DNA of 23,723 nt from Bordetella parapertussis (GCA_945863085.1 CAMBCD010000005.1:1-23723), one strand, 5' to 3'. Counted from the first letter of the stretch, positions 1 through 7,950 are shown. Notes: generated by a model from the sequence alone, not told the origin. Numbers and translations: made by a program.

Positions 1-942
1 CGCCTGCGCACGCGCGGTCGCCTGCTGCCGCCGCGCGCCGGGCAGTCGCACACCCTCATCGCCGAGCATGGAGTCAACCATGTCTTCAATGCGCGCGTAA
101 TAGGCATCGGCGCCGGCCAGCGCCTGCGGATTGATGGCGATGATCGCGTGGCCGATACGCGGTTTGTTGCCGGGTTCAAAATACGAATCGTTTTCATGGC
201 TCAGCGCCGCGCCGGTCAAAGCCACGCACAGTGCTTCGACCATCATCGCCAGCGCGGTACCTTTTACGCCGCCGATGGCGGTCAGGCTGCCGGTCAGCGC
301 AGCCTGCGCGCTGGTGGTCGGATTGCCGTCGCGGTCAACCGCCCAGCCCAGCGGAATCGGTTTGCCTTCCTTGGCCATCAGCATGATCTTGCCGCGGGTG
401 ACTTCGGTCAGCGACAGGTCGACGACGATGGGCGCGGCATTTTTGCGCGGAAATATCGCTGCAATCGGATTGGTGCCGAAAAATGCTTTTTTGCCGCCCC
501 AGGCATTGATCGCAGCAGGCGAATTCGTCAGTGCGATGCCGGCCATGCCCGCTGCGGCAATCGGCGCGAGGTGGTAGGCCGCTGCACCGAAATGATGACT
601 GTTGGTGACGCCGGCAAAGGCGATGCCGTAACGCTGCGCGCGTTTGATCGCTTCCTGCACCGCCAGTGCCGCCGCCGGAAAGGCCAGTCCGCCGCCGGCG
701 TCGATCAGGCAACAAGCGCCGGTTTTGCGGACCATTTTTGGTTTGGCCTTGCCGTCGGCGCGGCCCTCGCGCAAATGCTGCGCATACAGGGCCACGCGTG
801 ACAGCCCGTGGCCCGACAGACCTTCGGTTTCGGCCACCACCAGCGCCTGCGCGGTGGCGGTTGCCATCACCTTGGAAGCCCCGGCGCGTTTCAGCGCGCG
901 TGTGGCAAGATCCGTCAGCTCCGTGATCGACAGTTTTGGCAT
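1..942 (-). CDS. Ldh_2-family malate/L-lactate-type dehydrogenase (partial, 3' end outside window)
   Basis: This is an NAD(P)-dependent 2-hydroxyacid dehydrogenase of the malate/L-lactate/ureidoglycolate (Ldh_2) family; it interconverts a 2-hydroxyacid and its 2-oxoacid in the cytosol. The window holds 314 codons with no stop, and the family usually has about 335-360 residues, so only the C-terminus is missing. Visible family motifs are EGLSGHGLSR (residues about 40-49), GVTNSHHFGAAAYH (about 111-124, containing the catalytic His region) and the WGGKKAFFGTNPIA nucleotide-binding segment (about 148-161). I chose the ATG at 942, 20 bases after the stop of the upstream receptor gene; an in-frame GTG at 951 is an alternative. 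It ends the visible part of the long leftward operon. Its relatives include malate dehydrogenases and the (R)-sulfolactate dehydrogenase ComC, so the substrate is open. In this context it would oxidise the hydroxyacid made by the fumarase-like pair or used by the UxaA-like lyase. Confidence 0.9.
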   Translation of the reverse strand, partial: MPKLSITELTDLATRALKRAGASKVMATATAQALVVAETEGLSGHGLSRVALYAQHLREGRADGKAKPKMVRKTGACCLIDAGGGLAFPAAALAVQEAIKRAQRYGIAFAGVTNSHHFGAAAYHLAPIAAAGMAGIALTNSPAAINAWGGKKAFFGTNPIAAIFPRKNAAPIVVDLSLTEVTRGKIMLMAKEGKPIPLGWAVDRDGNPTTSAQAALTGSLTAIGGVKGTALAMMVEALCVALTGAALSHENDSYFEPGNKPRIGHAIIAINPQALAGADAYYARIEDMVDSMLGDEGVRLPGARRQQATARAQA

Positions 943-961
943 TGCGCCCACGGTCTCGGCA

Positions 962-1927
962 TCAATCGAGTTTGGTACCGGACTGTTTCGCCACATCCGC
1001 CCATTTTGCTGCCTCAGTCTTGAAAAATGCCGAAAACTCCGCCGGCGAACTGCCGCTGGGTTCGGCGCCTTGGGCCACGATACGCTGGCTCACTTCCGGC
1101 GATTTCACCGCTGCCACCCATTCGCGATACAGTTTTTCCTGCACCGCCGCCGGCGTTTTCGCAGGCGCAAACAAGCCGTTCCATTGCACGGCAAGGTGGC
1201 CCGGGACGCCGGCTTCTTCCATCGTCGGCAACTGCGGCACCACGGCAGAACGGACCTTGGCGGCAACCGCGAGTCCGCGCAGGCGGCCGGCATTGATCAG
1301 CGGTGCCGCGACCGGCATCACGATGAATGCGACCTGCGATTCACCGGTCATCAACGCCACCGTTGCCGGCGCCGCTCCCTTGTACGGCAGGTGGGTGATC
1401 CGCGTGCCGGTCTTGACCCGCAGCATTTCCATCGCCATGTGCGACATCGTGCCCGGGCCGGCCGATGAATAATCCAGCGAGTCGGGTTTGGATTTTGCAA
1501 GCGCCACCAGATCCTTGACCGTTTTCACCGGCAGCGCGGGGTGGGCGACCAGCGTGAACGGATACGACGATGCCATCGATACCGCGGTCAGGTCGCGCAC
1601 CGGATCGTAAGACAGTTTTTTGTAGATCGCCGGACTGATCGACAGCGAGGAATTGCCGAACAGCACCGTGTAGCCGTCAGCCGGCGCCTTGGCCACGATG
1701 TCGGCCGCGATGTTGCCGCTGGCGCCAGCGCGGTTATCGACGAGAATCTGCTGCCCGAGAAGCGCGGAATATTTCTGCGCAATGATGCGGGCTACCACAT
1801 CACTGCCGCCGCCCGCCGGGAACGGCAGCACCATGCGGATGGAACGGGTGGGGAATTCCTGGGCGGCCGCGGGCACAGCCGCCAGTACACCAGCCAGTGC
1901 AACCATGAACACAACAGAACGGGCCAT
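962..1927 (-). CDS. Bug/TctC-family periplasmic solute-binding receptor (first copy)
   Basis: A tripartite-tricarboxylate-transporter-type receptor of 321 residues, the usual Bug length. The N-terminus has a signal peptide (a hydrophobic stretch after MARS, with cleavage expected after the VPAAAQ region). The mature start, EFPTRSIRMVLPFPAGGGSDVVAR, is the classic Bug opening, and the VDNRAGASGNIAAD and THLPYKGAAPA motifs follow. Bug proteins bind small carboxylates in the periplasm. The start is fixed by a strong AGGAGG ribosome site immediately upstream of the ATG. No TctA/TctB membrane genes lie in the window, so the permease must be elsewhere or the receptor is an orphan, which is common in Burkholderiales. 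It sits between the SdhA-like gene and the Ldh_2 gene. The ligand cannot be read from the sequence; catabolic neighbours suggest a di- or hydroxycarboxylate. Confidence 0.93.
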   Translation of the reverse strand: MARSVVFMVALAGVLAAVPAAAQEFPTRSIRMVLPFPAGGGSDVVARIIAQKYSALLGQQILVDNRAGASGNIAADIVAKAPADGYTVLFGNSSLSISPAIYKKLSYDPVRDLTAVSMASSYPFTLVAHPALPVKTVKDLVALAKSKPDSLDYSSAGPGTMSHMAMEMLRVKTGTRITHLPYKGAAPATVALMTGESQVAFIVMPVAAPLINAGRLRGLAVAAKVRSAVVPQLPTMEEAGVPGHLAVQWNGLFAPAKTPAAVQEKLYREWVAAVKSPEVSQRIVAQGAEPSGSSPAEFSAFFKTEAAKWADVAKQSGTKLD

Positions 1928-2025
1928 GACTCCTCCTTTTTTACCGGGACTGAAGCTGCTTGAATCTTCTTGGGACAGCGAGTCTCCTCCGCCGCCCCGG
2001 AAAAATCAAACCCTTTACGCGCCGG

Positions 2026-3744
2026 TCAGGCTGCAGCCGTCAGCAGGGATTGCCCGGGCTTGACCCGGGTGAAATGTACCGGCCGGGTTTCGCTGGCAAA
2101 ACGCCCACCCTGCCAGCTGACACAGGTGTAACGGGAATTCTCCAGGTCGCGCACTTCCGGGAAGTCGGCGCGGAAATGCGAGCCGCGCGAGTCTTCACGC
2201 GCCATTGCGGCAAAACGGATCGATTTCGACACCAGCACCAGGTTTTTCAGATTCATCCAGTCGTGCCAGGTCAGGTTGAAGGCCAGATTGGCGCCATCGA
2301 CGCCGGTCGCATCCAGCCGGGCATCGAGTTCGTCGAGCAGTCCCGAGGCACGATTCAACGAATTGGCGTCACGCACGATGCCGACGTCATCCCACATCAC
2401 GTTATAAAGTTCTTCGCGGATGGCATTGATGTCACCACCCTTGCGTGTCAGCGGCGCGCGACAGCGCGCGACAGCGGCATCAATGGCGTCCTGATCCGGT
2501 GTGCGGAACTCGCCGTTGGCTTTCACCCAGCCCGGCATCACGTCACCGGCAATGCCACCGAACACCGTGGAATTGGCCACGCCATTGCCGCCGAGACGAT
2601 TGGCACCGTGCACGCCGCCGGAATCCTCACCGGCGACGAACAGTCCGGGCAGGTCGGTGCTGCAATCGGTTTTGAACACCACGCCACCCATCATGTAATG
2701 GGCGGTAGGCACGACATCGACCAGGCCGCTGACCAGGTCAAAGCCGCAGTCGGCGCAACGTTCGACCATGCCCTTGAACTCCTTGCGCACCATCACCGGG
2801 TCGAGGTGCTTCATGGTGATGTACAGCCCCCCGTGCTGGTTGACGCGGCCGGCGCGCATTTCCTCGTACATGCCGCGACTGACGATGTCCCGCGTTGCGC
2901 GCTCATTACGCGGATCGTAGTTGTGCATGAAGCGTTCGCCGGCGCCGTTCAGCAGATAACCGCCGGCGCCGCGCAGGCCTTCTTCAATGATGGTGCCGGT
3001 AATTCGCGTGTCGGAACCGGCGATCAGGCCAGTCGGGTGAAACTGCACCATTTCCATGTCGCGCAGCATCAATCCGCCGCGCAACGCCATTGCCATGCCG
3101 TCGCAGCTCTTGTCGCCGCTGGGCGTGTGGAACTTGTACATGGTCGGCCCGCCGCCGGTCGCGAGCAGCACCGCCTGCGCCTGCACGAATACAAATTCAC
3201 CCGTGCGCATGTCGATCATCAGCACGCCGGCAATCGCGTCGCCGGCCTTGTTCCTGATGAATTCCACCGCACGGTGTTCTTCGAGGCGGTCGATGCCGCG
3301 TGCCCACACCTGTTCGGCGAGACGGTTGATGATTTCGATGCCGGTCAGGTCGCCCTTGTGCACGGTGCGGTCGAAGGTCTGTCCGGCAAACGCTTTCTGG
3401 TGAATGCTGCCGTCGGGATTGCGGTCGAAAAAGCAGCCGAGCTCGTTTTCGAGTTCGTGGATGCGCTCCACCGCGGTTTCCACCAGCGTCCACGCCAGGT
3501 CCTGGTCGGGCAGCCATTTGCCGCCTTCGATGGTGTCCATGAAATGGCGCTCGACGGAGTCACCCGCGGCCAGCGCCACGTTGTAACCGCCCTGCACCAT
3601 GCGCGTGCAGCCGGTTTTGCCGAGCAGGCCCTTCACCGCAACGGTAATCGACAGTTCGGGATTGTGCTGATGGGCGTGCAGCGCGGCGAACAGGCCGGCG
3701 CCGCCGGAGCCGAGGATCAGGATATCGGTTTTGATTGTTTGCAT
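2026..3744 (-). CDS. SdhA/FrdA-like flavoprotein subunit with atypical FAD and substrate sites
   Basis: A 572-residue flavoprotein of the succinate dehydrogenase/fumarate reductase family. It has the FAD dinucleotide-binding GSGGAG (12-17), LLATGGG (193-199), HPTG (His236), TRD (Arg285), PTAHYMMGG (His349), HGANRLGGN (Arg383) and the C-terminal REDSRGSHFR. Compared by eye with E. coli SdhA, two key positions differ. Cys46 sits where His45 carries the covalent FAD link, and Glu254 replaces the substrate-binding Thr254 just before conserved Glu255. The other catalytic residues are kept, so the enzyme is probably active but on a different substrate or with different flavin attachment. Its partner iron-sulfur and anchor subunits are encoded about 5 kb upstream in the same operon, separated by the sulfatase, receptor and fumarase-like genes, which is unusual. 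It is unlikely to be the housekeeping sdhA. L-aspartate oxidase (NadB) is less likely, because SdhB and anchor partners are present. Confidence 0.9.
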   Translation of the reverse strand: MQTIKTDILILGSGGAGLFAALHAHQHNPELSITVAVKGLLGKTGCTRMVQGGYNVALAAGDSVERHFMDTIEGGKWLPDQDLAWTLVETAVERIHELENELGCFFDRNPDGSIHQKAFAGQTFDRTVHKGDLTGIEIINRLAEQVWARGIDRLEEHRAVEFIRNKAGDAIAGVLMIDMRTGEFVFVQAQAVLLATGGGPTMYKFHTPSGDKSCDGMAMALRGGLMLRDMEMVQFHPTGLIAGSDTRITGTIIEEGLRGAGGYLLNGAGERFMHNYDPRNERATRDIVSRGMYEEMRAGRVNQHGGLYITMKHLDPVMVRKEFKGMVERCADCGFDLVSGLVDVVPTAHYMMGGVVFKTDCSTDLPGLFVAGEDSGGVHGANRLGGNGVANSTVFGGIAGDVMPGWVKANGEFRTPDQDAIDAAVARCRAPLTRKGGDINAIREELYNVMWDDVGIVRDANSLNRASGLLDELDARLDATGVDGANLAFNLTWHDWMNLKNLVLVSKSIRFAAMAREDSRGSHFRADFPEVRDLENSRYTCVSWQGGRFASETRPVHFTRVKPGQSLLTAAA

Positions 3745-3759
3745 AAGGTCAAAAACTTA

Positions 3760-3829
3760 GCCACAGAGGACACAGAGAACTGCAGGTTATGCCCCGGGTT
3801 GTCTCTGTGCTCTCTGTGTCCTCTGTGGC
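3760..3829. repeat. Intergenic inverted repeat (REP/MITE-like), 19-base perfect arms
   Basis: The arms GCCACAGAGGACACAGAGA (3760-3778) and its exact reverse complement (3811-3829) are separated by a 32-base loop. The loop side of the right arm carries a further partial GTCTCTGTG copy. The element fills most of the 100-base gap between the fumarase-beta-like stop and the SdhA-like start, so a strong hairpin would form in the operon mRNA. No ORF or target-site duplication is evident. Sequences of this CCACAGAG type are dispersed in many proteobacterial genomes (from memory, not checked). Confidence 0.85.
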
Positions 3830-3844
3830 AAATGGGTTTGAGAT

Positions 3845-4456
3845 TCAGGATTTAACGCCGAGGTCCGCGAGCACACCCGCGCGTTTGTCTTTGGCTGCGG
3901 CATTGACCGCCGTGTAGAGGCTGCCGCCGTGGGAATCCATCGCCACCAACAGCGGACCAAAACCCTTGATGCGGAACTTCCACAGCGATTCCGGGTTGAG
4001 GTCATCAAGGTCGACTTCCTCAATCTGCTCGATCCAGGTCGTCTCCAGCGCCGCGGTGCCGCCGATGATCGCGAGATACACGCCGCCCAGTTCGCTGAAG
4101 GCCTTGGCCGAGGATGCGAACAATCCGCCCTTGCCGATGATGATGCGCACGCCGTACTGCGCCATCAGCGGCTGGGTGAAACGCTCCATGCGCGCGCTGG
4201 TGGTGGTGCCGATGCAGATCGGCGCATAACCGGAAGGGTGCGCTTCGGTTTCACCCACCCATTTCACGTTGGGGGCAGTGTGGACCACGGCATGGCCGCG
4301 CATGTCGAAACGCGTCTTGCGGCCGTGGTCGAACATGTGGATCTGCGTCGCATCGCGGATGCCGTACAGGGTCTGGTGCAGCGTGACCGTGTCGTTGATG
4401 CGGAGCTTCCGCACCTGCTCTTCGCTGACCGGCATATTGAGTTCGTAATGGGCCAT
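3845..4456 (-). CDS. Class I fumarase / L-tartrate dehydratase, beta subunit
   Basis: A 203-residue protein matching the C-terminal (beta) half of class I, iron-sulfur-dependent fumarases and the L(+)-tartrate dehydratase small subunit TtdB, which has about the same length. Family motifs are ICIGTTTSARME (81-91), IIIGKGGL (106-112) and the GGVYLAIIGGTAAL stretch (124-137). It forms the active hydro-lyase with the alpha subunit encoded just upstream, with 29 bases between the genes. The reaction class is reversible addition of water to a fumarate-like dicarboxylate, or dehydration of a hydroxydicarboxylate. Sequence alone does not separate fumarase, mesaconase and tartrate dehydratase. The neighbouring SdhA-like dehydrogenase favours a fumarate-like substrate produced by that enzyme. 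Confidence 0.9.
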   Translation of the reverse strand: MAHYELNMPVSEEQVRKLRINDTVTLHQTLYGIRDATQIHMFDHGRKTRFDMRGHAVVHTAPNVKWVGETEAHPSGYAPICIGTTTSARMERFTQPLMAQYGVRIIIGKGGLFASSAKAFSELGGVYLAIIGGTAALETTWIEQIEEVDLDDLNPESLWKFRIKGFGPLLVAMDSHGGSLYTAVNAAAKDKRAGVLADLGVKS

Positions 4457-4458
4457 TT

Positions 4459-4503
4459 CAGTATCCGTAACTCAGTAGCCGTAATCTAGTACCCATAACT
4501 GAG
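4459..4503. repeat. Three imperfect tandem 14-15-base units at the alpha/beta gene junction
   Basis: Read on the minus strand, the units are AGTTATGGGTACT, AGATTACGGCTACT and GAGTTACGGATACT. The first unit encodes the C-terminal SYGY of the alpha subunit and runs into its TAG stop; the other two fill the gap up to the beta-subunit ATG. The array looks like a small slippage duplication of the gene's 3' end. Confidence 0.7.
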
Positions 4504-5361
4504 ACCTTGCGGGGTGAACGTCGCCCGTGCACGCCGCGCTGAATGGCACTGCATGTTGACCGCCACGGGATTCATCGTGATGTGGGTGGCTGCAGTTTCG
4601 ACGTGCACCGCAAAGGCTGTGGAGTCCCCGCCCAAGCCCTGCGCCCCAACGCCGAGCTTGTTGACCACGGCACTGAGTTCGGCTTCGAGCTTCGCGCCCT
4701 CGGGGTCGGCACAAACGCTGCCCAGGGGCCGCGTCGCCGCAACTTTCGACAGGTGCACACACAGGTCGGCAGTGCCGCCGACACCAACACCGACGATCAC
4801 CGGCGGACAGCTCTTGCCACCGGCTTCGAGCACACAGTCGATGACGAAGGTCTTGATTGCATCCACACCGTCAGCCGGGATCGCCATTTTCAGCCAGGAG
4901 TTATTCTCGGAGCCCGAACCTTTGGGAATCATCTCGATCGACAGCATGTCGGCATCCGGCGCGAAATCGATGTTGATCACCGGCACGTGGCGGCCGCCTG
5001 AGGTGTGTTCGTTTTTGCGCGTGGTCGGATGCACCACGGAGGAACGCAGCGGATGCTCCTTGGTGGCACGGGTGCAGCCGCTGATGATCGCCTGTTTCAG
5101 CGCGTGCCCATCCACCGCGACATTACTGCCGATCACCACGTTGTAAATCGGGATGCCGGTGTCCTGGCACAGCAGGTTGGTATTGTCCTCGGCGACGGTG
5201 ATATTGCGGATCATGGTGCCGAGGATCGCCTTGCCGGTGGCATTGGTTTCGGCGCGATCAAGCCGCTGGAAACCCTGCTTGATGTCCGGGGGCAGCATTT
5301 TGAGCGCACGGATGTAGAGTTCCTTGCACGCCTCTTCCACCTGTTTGAGTTCGACCTTCAC
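4486..5361 (-). CDS. Class I fumarase / L-tartrate dehydratase, alpha subunit
   Basis: A 291-residue iron-sulfur hydro-lyase subunit, close to the size of TtdA and the alpha chain of two-subunit class I fumarases. The three cluster cysteines of the family are visible: LCQDTG (Cys65), GGKSCPPVIVGVG (Cys185) and MQCHSARR (Cys272). The region GSGSENNSWLKM (148-159) and the HTSGG motif also fit. The open frame extends upstream to a TTG at 5379, but I prefer the GTG at 5361 because GAGGTG lies five bases before it and the protein then starts at the usual place (MKVELKQVEEACKELYI). The beta subunit follows 29 bases downstream. It would hydrate a fumarate-type double bond or dehydrate a tartrate/malate-type acid; the exact substrate is not decidable here. 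Confidence 0.9.
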   Translation of the reverse strand: MKVELKQVEEACKELYIRALKMLPPDIKQGFQRLDRAETNATGKAILGTMIRNITVAEDNTNLLCQDTGIPIYNVVIGSNVAVDGHALKQAIISGCTRATKEHPLRSSVVHPTTRKNEHTSGGRHVPVINIDFAPDADMLSIEMIPKGSGSENNSWLKMAIPADGVDAIKTFVIDCVLEAGGKSCPPVIVGVGVGGTADLCVHLSKVAATRPLGSVCADPEGAKLEAELSAVVNKLGVGAQGLGGDSTAFAVHVETAATHITMNPVAVNMQCHSARRARATFTPQGLSYGY

Positions 5362-5387
5362 AAAACCACCTCGGGACAAATTGATTA

Positions 5388-5420
5388 AACGCCGTCGGGT
5401 TTGATCCCGGCGGCGGCGTT
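5388..5420 (-). terminator. Intercistronic hairpin between receptor and fumarase-alpha genes (possible attenuator)
   Basis: On the minus strand AACGCCG pairs with CGGCGTT and the inner CCGGG pairs with CCCG around an ATCAAA loop, with a small bulge. Only a short, interrupted T run (TTTAATCAATTT) follows, so full termination is doubtful. It may dampen read-through or protect the upstream receptor message. Confidence 0.4.
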
Positions 5421-5424
5421 GCGT

Positions 5425-6414
5425 TTACTTCACCTGCAGATTGCGTTCTTTGATAATTTTTGCCCAACGCGCCGATTCCGCCTTGATGTCTTTGGCAAAA
5501 TCCTGCGAGCTGTTGCCCACCGGCACCATGCCGATGTCGTTGAAACGCTTGCGCAGGTCGGGGCTGGCCAGCACCTTCACGGTATCGGCGTGCACCTTGG
5601 CGATAATTTCTTTCGGAGTCCCCGTAGGCACCATGAAGCCGAACCAGCCGAGATTCTCGAAACCAGGCAGCGTTTCGGCAATCGCCGGCACATTGGGCAA
5701 CTGGGCGGAGCGCTCCTTGCTGGTGACGCCAAGCGCACGCAGTTTGCCCGAGTTGATGAAGACGATGGCCGCCGACATGTTGGGTGTAACGAACTGGATT
5801 TGTCCGCCGATCAGATCGCTGACCGCCGGACCCTCGCCTTTATACGGCACGTGTGTGACGTCAATGCCCGCGGTGTAAATGAAATTTTCCGCGGCCAGAT
5901 GAGTCTGCGTGCCAACGCCGGCCGAGCCGTAGGTCATCGATTTCGGTTTGGCCTTGGCCTGGGCAATGAACTCCTTCAGATTTTTTGCCGGCGCGCTCGG
6001 ATGCACCACGATTACCTGCGGGCCACTGGCCACGTTGGTCACGGCAATCAGGTCTTTCTCGGGGTTGAACGGCATCTTCGCATACATGTGCTGGTTCGCC
6101 GTGACGATGGAGCCGGAAGTCATGAACAGCGTGTAGCCGTCGGGGTTGGACTTGGCAGCGATATCACCACCTATGTTGCCGCCGGCGCCGGCGCGATTGT
6201 CGACCACCATGGTCTGGCCCCAGGTCTCGGTGAGTTTCTGCGCCACCAGCCGGGCGACGATGTCCGTGGCGCCGCCGGGCGCAAACGGCACGATGATGCG
6301 CACCGGCCGCACCGGATAGTCTGCGGAAAACGCGGTGCCGGCAAGCAGCATGCAGGCTGCAACCATCGCTCCTGCTTTGTTGATGGTTGAATTAATCATC
6401 ATTGCTTTGTTCAT
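5425..6414 (-). CDS. Bug/TctC-family periplasmic solute-binding receptor (second copy)
   Basis: A 329-residue extracytoplasmic receptor of the Bug family. A positively charged N-terminus and hydrophobic core (AGAMVAACMLLAGTAFSA) form a signal peptide, with cleavage expected after AFSA. The mature protein opens with DYPVRPVRIIVPFAPGGATDIVAR and carries VVDNRAGAGGNIGGD and THVPYKGEGPAVSDLIGG, all family hallmarks. I start at the ATG at 6414, four bases from AGGAGG; the GTG at 6417 is too close to that site. It differs clearly from the other receptor in this operon, so the two may bind different but related ligands such as substrate and analogue. No cognate TctAB genes are visible. Ligand unknown; a carboxylate is expected from the family. 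Confidence 0.93.
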   Translation of the reverse strand: MNKAMMINSTINKAGAMVAACMLLAGTAFSADYPVRPVRIIVPFAPGGATDIVARLVAQKLTETWGQTMVVDNRAGAGGNIGGDIAAKSNPDGYTLFMTSGSIVTANQHMYAKMPFNPEKDLIAVTNVASGPQVIVVHPSAPAKNLKEFIAQAKAKPKSMTYGSAGVGTQTHLAAENFIYTAGIDVTHVPYKGEGPAVSDLIGGQIQFVTPNMSAAIVFINSGKLRALGVTSKERSAQLPNVPAIAETLPGFENLGWFGFMVPTGTPKEIIAKVHADTVKVLASPDLRKRFNDIGMVPVGNSSQDFAKDIKAESARWAKIIKERNLQVK

Positions 6415-6521
6415 CACTCCTCCTCACGGTCTGGTTTTATTCAAGGCCACTTGGCCCCTGTTCCGTTTCACGATACCCCACGCACCAGGGTGCGGCAAGC
6501 CGCAACCCCGCTGCAGCAGTG

Positions 6522-7922
6522 TCACAGCCCCAGCGCGTCCGCCGTCAGTTTGCGCAGCTCTTTGGTCATTTTTTCACGCACCACGCGATAGCCCGGTTTG
6601 TTCGCGACATTGACCAGTTCATAGGGATCGCGGTCGAGATCGTAGAGCTCATCAAGTTCGCCGTTGCGCGCGCGATTGACCCAGTGGATGTACTTGTAAC
6701 GGTCGGTGCGTACGGCTTTGTAGGTCATGCCAACCAGCCAGGGGTAGGCATTCTCGGCCCAGTATTCAACGAACACCGACTTGCGCCAGCCAGCGCGTTT
6801 GCCCTTGATCAGCGGCAGCAGGGAGCGGCCCTGGATGTGTTTGCCCGGTTTGCCGCCGGCAATTTCAATCAGCGTCGGCGCCAGATCCTGCAGGATTGCG
6901 AGTTGTTTGATACGTGAACCGGCCTTGATCAGTTTCGGCCAGCGAATGGTCAGCGGTGAACGGATGCCTTCTTCGTAGGCGAAACGCCGCTCAGGACCGA
7001 TGCCGTGTTCTCCGAAGAAATACCCATTGTCACCGAGGAACAGGATCACCGTGTTGTCGAGCTCGCCGGTCTCTTCCAGCGTTTTGAGGATCATGCCGAC
7101 GCCTTCGTCGACCGCAGCCATCATCGCCGCGCGCAGGCGGATTTCCTCCTGCTTGCCGGAGTGGATGGCATCGAGCATGACTTTTGAGGCATCGGTCTTG
7201 CGCCACTCCACCGCCTCCGCCCACACCGGCTTGTGTTTGAGGAATTCAGCGGGCGTCTGCATGTTCGGTTTTTTCGGGAACACGCAACCCTTGTAGAGAT
7301 TTTCGTGACGCTTCGCCGGGCGGTAACCGTCCATGCGGAAGGAACCGTCGGCCGCCTGCTCGGCGTCTGGATGCACGGCCTTGTGCGCAAACCACAGCGA
7401 CCAGGGCTTTTTGTTCTTGCGCTGGCCCTTGCTGCGGATCCAGTCCGTCGCCATGGTGTTCATGATGTCGGTGACGTAACCCTCGTGCTGCACATACTTG
7501 CCGTTTTCGTTCAGCTTCGGGTTGTAGAGATTGCCGTGACCGTCATAGGCCACCCAGAAATCGTAGCCGGGGCGCGGCTTGCCGTCGTTGCCCATGTGCC
7601 ATTTGCCGATATGCGCGGTCTCGTAACCCAGACGCTGCAGTTCGAGGTGGTAATTCGGCAGGCGGTGGCTGGCGAGGTCGCGGGCGACGTTGTCGATGAT
7701 GCCGTGGCGGCTGGCGTATTGTCCGGTGAGTATTGACGCGCGGTTCGGCGAGCAGATCGGCGTGGTGTGGAAGGCGCGCTCGAACAGCACGCCTTCATGC
7801 GCAATGCGGTCGATGTGCGGCGTTTTCATGTAGGGATGGCCGCCGGCGCCGAATTCGTCATAACGCAGGTCATCGACCAGGATCACCAGCAGGTTCGGCT
7901 TCTGGCTTGCGGTTTTTTTCAT
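6522..7922 (-). CDS. Formylglycine-dependent sulfatase family hydrolase, cytosolic
   Basis: A 466-residue alkaline-phosphatase-superfamily sulfatase. The active-site motif is CSPNRASILTG, with Cys57 the residue converted to formylglycine and Arg61 in the C-x-P-x-R signature. Metal ligands are visible in VDDLR (Asp17, Asp18) and in GDNGYFFGEHG near the C-terminal third, and the GKWHMG Lys/His pair is present. There is no signal peptide; the chain starts with a polar MKKTASQKPN and goes directly into the first beta strand, so it should act in the cytosol, as choline sulfatase does. The product would be an alcohol plus sulfate, or it could be a phosphonate/phosphate monoester hydrolase of the same fold. 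It sits between the membrane anchors and a Bug receptor. A sulfate-ester or similar substrate would therefore have to be imported before hydrolysis. Substrate not identifiable. Confidence 0.92.
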   Translation of the reverse strand: MKKTASQKPNLLVILVDDLRYDEFGAGGHPYMKTPHIDRIAHEGVLFERAFHTTPICSPNRASILTGQYASRHGIIDNVARDLASHRLPNYHLELQRLGYETAHIGKWHMGNDGKPRPGYDFWVAYDGHGNLYNPKLNENGKYVQHEGYVTDIMNTMATDWIRSKGQRKNKKPWSLWFAHKAVHPDAEQAADGSFRMDGYRPAKRHENLYKGCVFPKKPNMQTPAEFLKHKPVWAEAVEWRKTDASKVMLDAIHSGKQEEIRLRAAMMAAVDEGVGMILKTLEETGELDNTVILFLGDNGYFFGEHGIGPERRFAYEEGIRSPLTIRWPKLIKAGSRIKQLAILQDLAPTLIEIAGGKPGKHIQGRSLLPLIKGKRAGWRKSVFVEYWAENAYPWLVGMTYKAVRTDRYKYIHWVNRARNGELDELYDLDRDPYELVNVANKPGYRVVREKMTKELRKLTADALGL

Positions 7923-7950
7923 GTCAGACTCTTCGGTTATTTCGCGATGC

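Noticed and set aside
2455..2478. Tandem GCGCGACA repeat in the SdhA-like gene
   Set aside because: Only two short units within ordinary Arg/Ala codons (VARCRAPL); no structure beyond GC-rich coding.
1960..3855. A 631-codon open frame on the plus strand opposite the SdhA-like gene
   Set aside because: It is rich in His, Gly, Ala and Val with no domain pattern and runs exactly antisense to a strongly conserved flavoprotein; it is a GC-rich shadow frame.
5605..5630. A further degenerate copy of the palindromic element (GGAGTCCCCGTAGG)
   Set aside because: It lacks the arms and is explained by conserved receptor codons (FGTPTG read the other way); the similarity is chance.
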